From: Aurantimonadaceae bacterium
GTDB lineage: Bacteria > Pseudomonadota > Alphaproteobacteria > Rhizobiales > Rhizobiaceae
Assembly (NCBI GenBank): GCA_003232595.1
Contig: QIIJ01000113.1
Coordinates: forward strand, 1-24,909
Length of the DNA: 24,909 nt
Reading direction: 5' to 3'
The translations under genes were made by a program, and so were the position numbers. The notes below the pieces were generated by a model. It worked only from the letters and a program-made list of their open reading frames with translations. It was not told the DNA's origin and searched no databases. This document shows, piece by piece, positions 21,812 to 24,909 of the stretch; the stretch's first letter is position 1; each line of letters opens with the position of its first letter.

Positions 21812-21967
21812 TGGTTCAATCCTCTTTGAGGTACGAGCAGGAAAGTTCCTGCAACCCCGTTGTTTATATTTGCAAGGGCATCAGACCAATCTGTTCAGAC
21901 AAATCCGAGGCTCTCAGGCCCGTATTGGTGCCTTCCAGAACATATTAATGTTCAAAGGCTGATGGGC
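21812..21967 (-). promoter_or_regulatory. 156-base leader between rpsJ and rplC with two stem-loops
   Basis: No gene is visible here. GAACAT/ATGTTC (stem at about 21938-21953) and GCAGGAA/TTCCTGC (21837-21852) form two perfect hairpins. The second is 25 bases before the rplC ATG and upstream of the AAGAGGAT ribosome site. The gap is one of the longest inside the cluster and could be a regulatory leader; no known motif was recognised. Confidence 0.35.
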
Positions 21968-22276
21968 TTAAAGTTTAATCTCCACATCCACACCGGCGGC
22001 AAGATCAAGTTTCATCAAAGCATCCACAGTCTGCGGTGTTGGATCAACAATATCCAGAAGCCGCTTGTGTGTCCGCATTTCAAACTGCTCACGCGACTTT
22101 TTGTCGATATGAGGTGAGCGGTTGACGGTATATTTTTCAATTCTTGTGGGCAGCGGGACAGGACCACGAACCTGCGCACCTGTGCGTTTGGCCGTGGATA
22201 CAATCTCTTTTGCCGACGTATCAAGGATACGATGGTCAAACGCCTTGAGGCGAATTCGGATATTCTGACCGGCCAT
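21968..22276 (-). CDS. rpsJ: 30S ribosomal protein S10 (NusE)
   Basis: The 102-residue S10 is in the 30S head and, as NusE, pairs with NusB in antitermination and with NusG in transcription-translation coupling. It begins with QNIRIRLKAFDHRILDTSAK and has RGPVPLPTRIEKYTVNRSPH followed by IDKKSREQFEMRTHKRLLDI. Length is typical. An AAGGA ribosome site before the ATG at 22276 lies in a small hairpin (22281-22295). The gene heads the S10 group, 154 bases after tuf. Confidence 0.99.
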   Translation of the reverse strand: MAGQNIRIRLKAFDHRILDTSAKEIVSTAKRTGAQVRGPVPLPTRIEKYTVNRSPHIDKKSREQFEMRTHKRLLDIVDPTPQTVDALMKLDLAAGVDVEIKL

Positions 22277-22280
22277 TTGT

Positions 22281-22295
22281 TTTTCCTTCGGAAAA
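22281..22295 (-). promoter_or_regulatory. Hairpin that contains the rpsJ ribosome site
   Basis: TTTTCC and GGAAAA form a 6-bp stem with a 3-base GAA loop on the minus strand, and the AAGGA ribosome site is part of it. This could limit S10 translation; function is inference. Confidence 0.35.
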
Positions 22296-22296
22296 C

Positions 22297-22420
22297 GAAA
22301 TCAGAAGTCGGAAACCGGAAGTCAGAAATGCACAATGTTGACATTTCCTATCACGATCAATCCTTGCGAATTCTTCTGATTTACTCCTTCTGATTTCTGA
22401 TTTCTGACTTTCCGATTTCG
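22297..22420. repeat. Inverted clusters of a degenerate heptamer in the tuf-rpsJ gap
   Basis: Two clusters of a 7-base unit face each other: 22297-22329 reads in units like ATCAGAA, GTCGGAA, ACCGGAA, GTCAGAA, and 22371-22420 reads in units like CTGATTT, CTGATTT, CTGACTT. The clusters are largely reverse-complementary, so the gap can fold into a long imperfect hairpin with a roughly 41-base loop. No gene is visible. The unit resembles simple dispersed repeats, but no family was identified. Confidence 0.55.
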
Positions 22421-22430
22421 GCGCAAGCCA

Positions 22431-23606
22431 CTACTCGATAATTTTACCAACAATGCCGGAACCAACGGTTCGACCACCTTCGCGGATCGCAAAGCGTAAA
22501 CGCTCTTCCATGGCAATCGGAACAATCAGCTCGACTGACATCTCAACATTATCGCCAGGCATAACCATTTCCGTACCCTCAGGCAGGCTCACAACACCGG
22601 TCACATCAGTTGTACGGAAGTAGAACTGTGGGCGATAGTTGGTGAAGAATGGTGTGTGACGACCACCTTCATCCTTGGTAAGGATATAGGCTTCAGCTGT
22701 GAACTTGAAGTGCGGGTTAACCGAGCCCGGCTTGCAAAGAACCTGACCGCGCTCGACCTTTTCACGTTCAATACCACGGATCAGCACACCGACATTGTCG
22801 CCAGCTTCACCGCGATCAAGCAGCTTGCGGAACATTTCAACACCGGTACAAGTGGTTTTCTGGGTGTCCTTGATGCCAACGATTTCAACATCATCACCAA
22901 CATTGATCACGCCACGCTCAACACGACCGGTAACAACCGTGCCGCGACCGGATATCGAGAATACGTCCTCGATCGGCAGCAGGAAGGGTTGGTCAATCGG
23001 ACGGTCGGGCTGTGGAATGTATTCATCAACCGCTTTCATCAATTCGCGAACGGAATTTTCGCCGATTTCCGGATTATTGCCTTCCATTGCTGCAAGGGCA
23101 GAACCTTTGATGATTGGAACATCATCGCCTGGATAATCGTAGGTATCGAGAAGTTCACGAACTTCCATTTCAACCAGTTCGAGGAGTTCCTCATCATCCA
23201 CCTGATCCACCTTGTTGAGATAGATAACAAGAGCCGGAACGCCAACCTGGTAAGCCAGCAGGATATGCTCGCGAGTTTGGGGCATGGGACCATCAGCTGC
23301 AGACACCACCAAAATTGCGCCATCCATCTGCGCCGCACCGGTGATCATGTTTTTCACATAGTCGGCATGGCCGGGGCAATCGACGTGCGCGTAGTGGCGT
23401 GCGTCAGTTTCATATTCAACGTGAGCCGTTGAAATGGTAATGCCGCGGGCTTTTTCTTCCGGAGCGCCATCAATTTCATCATAGGCCTTGAAGTCGCCAA
23501 AATACTTGGTAATCGCCGCTGTCAGCGTCGTTTTACCGTGGTCAACATGGCCGATTGTGCCGATGTTACAGTGAGGCTTGTTACGTTCAAATTTTTCTTT
23601 TGCCAT
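22431..23606 (-). CDS. tuf: Elongation factor Tu
   Basis: The 391-residue GTPase delivers aminoacyl-tRNA to the ribosome. The G-domain motifs are GHVDHGKTT (from residue 19), DCPGHADY, and NKVD; switch I contains RGITIS. Domains II and III follow, with RGTVVTGRVERGVI and the C-terminus REGGRTVGSGIVGKIIE. The length is the alphaproteobacterial one. It lies 52 bases after fusA. Many relatives carry a second tuf copy elsewhere, which cannot be checked here. Confidence 0.99.
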   Translation of the reverse strand: MAKEKFERNKPHCNIGTIGHVDHGKTTLTAAITKYFGDFKAYDEIDGAPEEKARGITISTAHVEYETDARHYAHVDCPGHADYVKNMITGAAQMDGAILVVSAADGPMPQTREHILLAYQVGVPALVIYLNKVDQVDDEELLELVEMEVRELLDTYDYPGDDVPIIKGSALAAMEGNNPEIGENSVRELMKAVDEYIPQPDRPIDQPFLLPIEDVFSISGRGTVVTGRVERGVINVGDDVEIVGIKDTQKTTCTGVEMFRKLLDRGEAGDNVGVLIRGIEREKVERGQVLCKPGSVNPHFKFTAEAYILTKDEGGRHTPFFTNYRPQFYFRTTDVTGVVSLPEGTEMVMPGDNVEMSVELIVPIAMEERLRFAIREGGRTVGSGIVGKIIE

Positions 23607-23658
23607 TGTGGCTCTCCATCTTTCGCTACTCTAGTGCGACAGTTTTGGTTGATTCAGA

Positions 23659-24909
23659 CTACGCGTATTTCTCAATCACTTCATCAGCTACCGCCTGCGG
23701 CACCTGTTGGTAATGATCGAATGTCATGGTGTATTGTGCCCGCCCCTGACTCATTGAGCGAAGGGAGTTCACATAGCCAAACATATTGGCCAGCGGGACC
23801 ATCGCATTGACAATCTGGTCAATGCCACGAATCTCGGTTCCGGAAATCTGACCACGACGTGAATTCAGATCACCAATTACATCGCCCATATAATCCTCAG
23901 GCGTGACAACTTCAACCTTCATGATGGGTTCAAGCAGCTTGGCACCGGCTTCCTTCGCACCCTGACGAAATGCAGCCCGGGCCGCAATTTCAAAGGCCAG
24001 TACGGACGAATCCACATCGTGATAGGCACCATCATAAAGCGTTGCCTTCACTCCGAGCATCGGGAAGCCTGCGACCGGGCCGGAATCCATCACGGATTTG
24101 ATACCTTTTTCGACGCCGGGGATATATTCCTTGGGCACATTGCCGCCAACAACCTTGCTTACAAATTCGAAATCTTCGCTCTCTTCATTGGGAGAAAAAA
24201 TAATCTTGACGCGGGCAAACTGGCCGGAACCACCGGACTGTTTCTTGTGGGTATAGTCGATATCGGCTTCGCGGGTGATGGTTTCGCGGTAGGCAACCTG
24301 TGGCGCACCGATATTGGCCTCAACCTTGAATTCACGCTTCATGCGGTCAACCAGAATGTCGAGGTGCAACTCGCCCATGCCGGCAATAATGGTCTGACCG
24401 GACTCTTCATCAGACTTGACCCGGAAAGAAGGATCCTCAGCCGCCAGACGATTGAGAGCGATGCCCATTTTTTCCTGGTCAACCTTGGTCTTCGGCTCAA
24501 TGGCGATTTCAATCACCGGATCCGGGAACACCATACGTTCAAGAATAACCGGCTTAAGCGGATCGCAAAGCGTGTCGCCCGTGGTGGTTTCCTTGAGGCC
24601 TGCAATAGCAACTATGTCGCCAGCAAAGGCTTCCTTGATGTCCTCGCGTGAATTCGAATGCATTTCAAGCATACGGCCAACACGCTCTTTTTTGCCCTTG
24701 ACCGAATTCAGCACGGAAGTACCTGTTTCAAGACTACCTGAATAAACACGACAGAAGGTCAGCGAGCCAACAAACGGGTCGTTCATAATCTTGAAGGCCA
24801 GCAGTGACAGCGGCTCGTCATCAGAAGACTTGCGCGTTGTATCGCTGTCATCCTTTGGATTAATACCTTTAATAGCAGGCACTTCGACCGGGCTTGGCAA
24901 ATAGTCAAT
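23659..24909 (-). CDS. fusA: Elongation factor G (5' part beyond window)
   Basis: Only the C-terminal 416 residues are in the window; the frame is open at the edge and begins IDYLPSPVEVPAIKG, the end of the G-domain region. Domain II (about FKIMNDPFVGSLTFCRVYSG), domain III (GMGELHLDILVDRMKREFKV), domain IV (VAYRETITREADIDYTHKKQ) and domain V with the usual end (AQYTMTFDHYQQVP) are all there and intact. EF-G drives translocation and, with RRF, ribosome recycling. It is followed by tuf after 52 bases, the normal str-operon order. Confidence 0.98.
   Translation of the reverse strand: MDYLPSPVEVPAIKGINPKDDSDTTRKSSDDEPLSLLAFKIMNDPFVGSLTFCRVYSGSLETGTSVLNSVKGKKERVGRMLEMHSNSREDIKEAFAGDIVAIAGLKETTTGDTLCDPLKPVILERMVFPDPVIEIAIEPKTKVDQEKMGIALNRLAAEDPSFRVKSDEESGQTIIAGMGELHLDILVDRMKREFKVEANIGAPQVAYRETITREADIDYTHKKQSGGSGQFARVKIIFSPNEESEDFEFVSKVVGGNVPKEYIPGVEKGIKSVMDSGPVAGFPMLGVKATLYDGAYHDVDSSVLAFEIAARAAFRQGAKEAGAKLLEPIMKVEVVTPEDYMGDVIGDLNSRRGQISGTEIRGIDQIVNAMVPLANMFGYVNSLRSMSQGRAQYTMTFDHYQQVPQAVADEVIEKYA

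Overview
The window comes from an alphaproteobacterium, most likely of the Hyphomicrobiales (Rhizobiales) type. The evidence is the fusA-tuf-S10-spc-alpha order with adk between secY and rpsM and without rpmJ or rpsD, the aerobic-type cobalamin genes (cobW, cobP/cobU, cobQ, cbtAB), and a valine-degradation gene pair. No species can be named from the sequence alone. Every gene lies on the minus strand, so the window is transcribed from its high-coordinate end toward base 1.

Bases 1-3700 hold cobalamin genes. cobQ (3700-2180) is followed at once by a promoter candidate whose -35 box overlaps the cobQ stop, then a cobalamin riboswitch (2143-1945). The riboswitch leads into cbtB, cbtA, cobU/cobP and cobW (cut off by the window edge). 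The cbtA-cobU-cobW joins are 4-base ATGA overlaps, so cobalt uptake, nucleotide-loop assembly and a metallochaperone form one riboswitch-led unit. Bases 4027-6073 hold mmsB and an isobutyryl-CoA dehydrogenase-like gene of valine catabolism.

Bases 6074-6908 contain no credible gene. They hold what reads as a nested pair of non-autonomous transposable elements: an older element of about 287 bp with 33-35-base terminal inverted repeats, interrupted by a 246-bp element with perfect 19-base terminal inverted repeats and a perfect 9-base target duplication. The inner element also carries two inverted copies of a palindromic 'cctcggg' repeat. A membrane GGDEF gene (7650-6909) follows and is broken by one base in a homopolymer run.

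Bases 7814-24909 are an uninterrupted translation and export cluster: fusA (partial), tuf, rpsJ, rplC, rplD, rplW, rplB, rpsS, rplV, rpsC, rplP, rpmC, rpsQ, rplN, rplX, rplE, rpsN, rpsH, rplF, rplR, rpsE, rpmD, rplO, secY, adk, rpsM, rpsK, rpoA, rplQ, closed by an intrinsic terminator candidate at 7781-7751. All encoded proteins look intact. The less ordinary parts are the gaps: heptamer repeats in inverted orientation between tuf and rpsJ, a 156-base leader before rplC, a 262-base gap with a promoter candidate before rpsM, and small perfect hairpins before rplN, rpsK, rpoA and rplQ.
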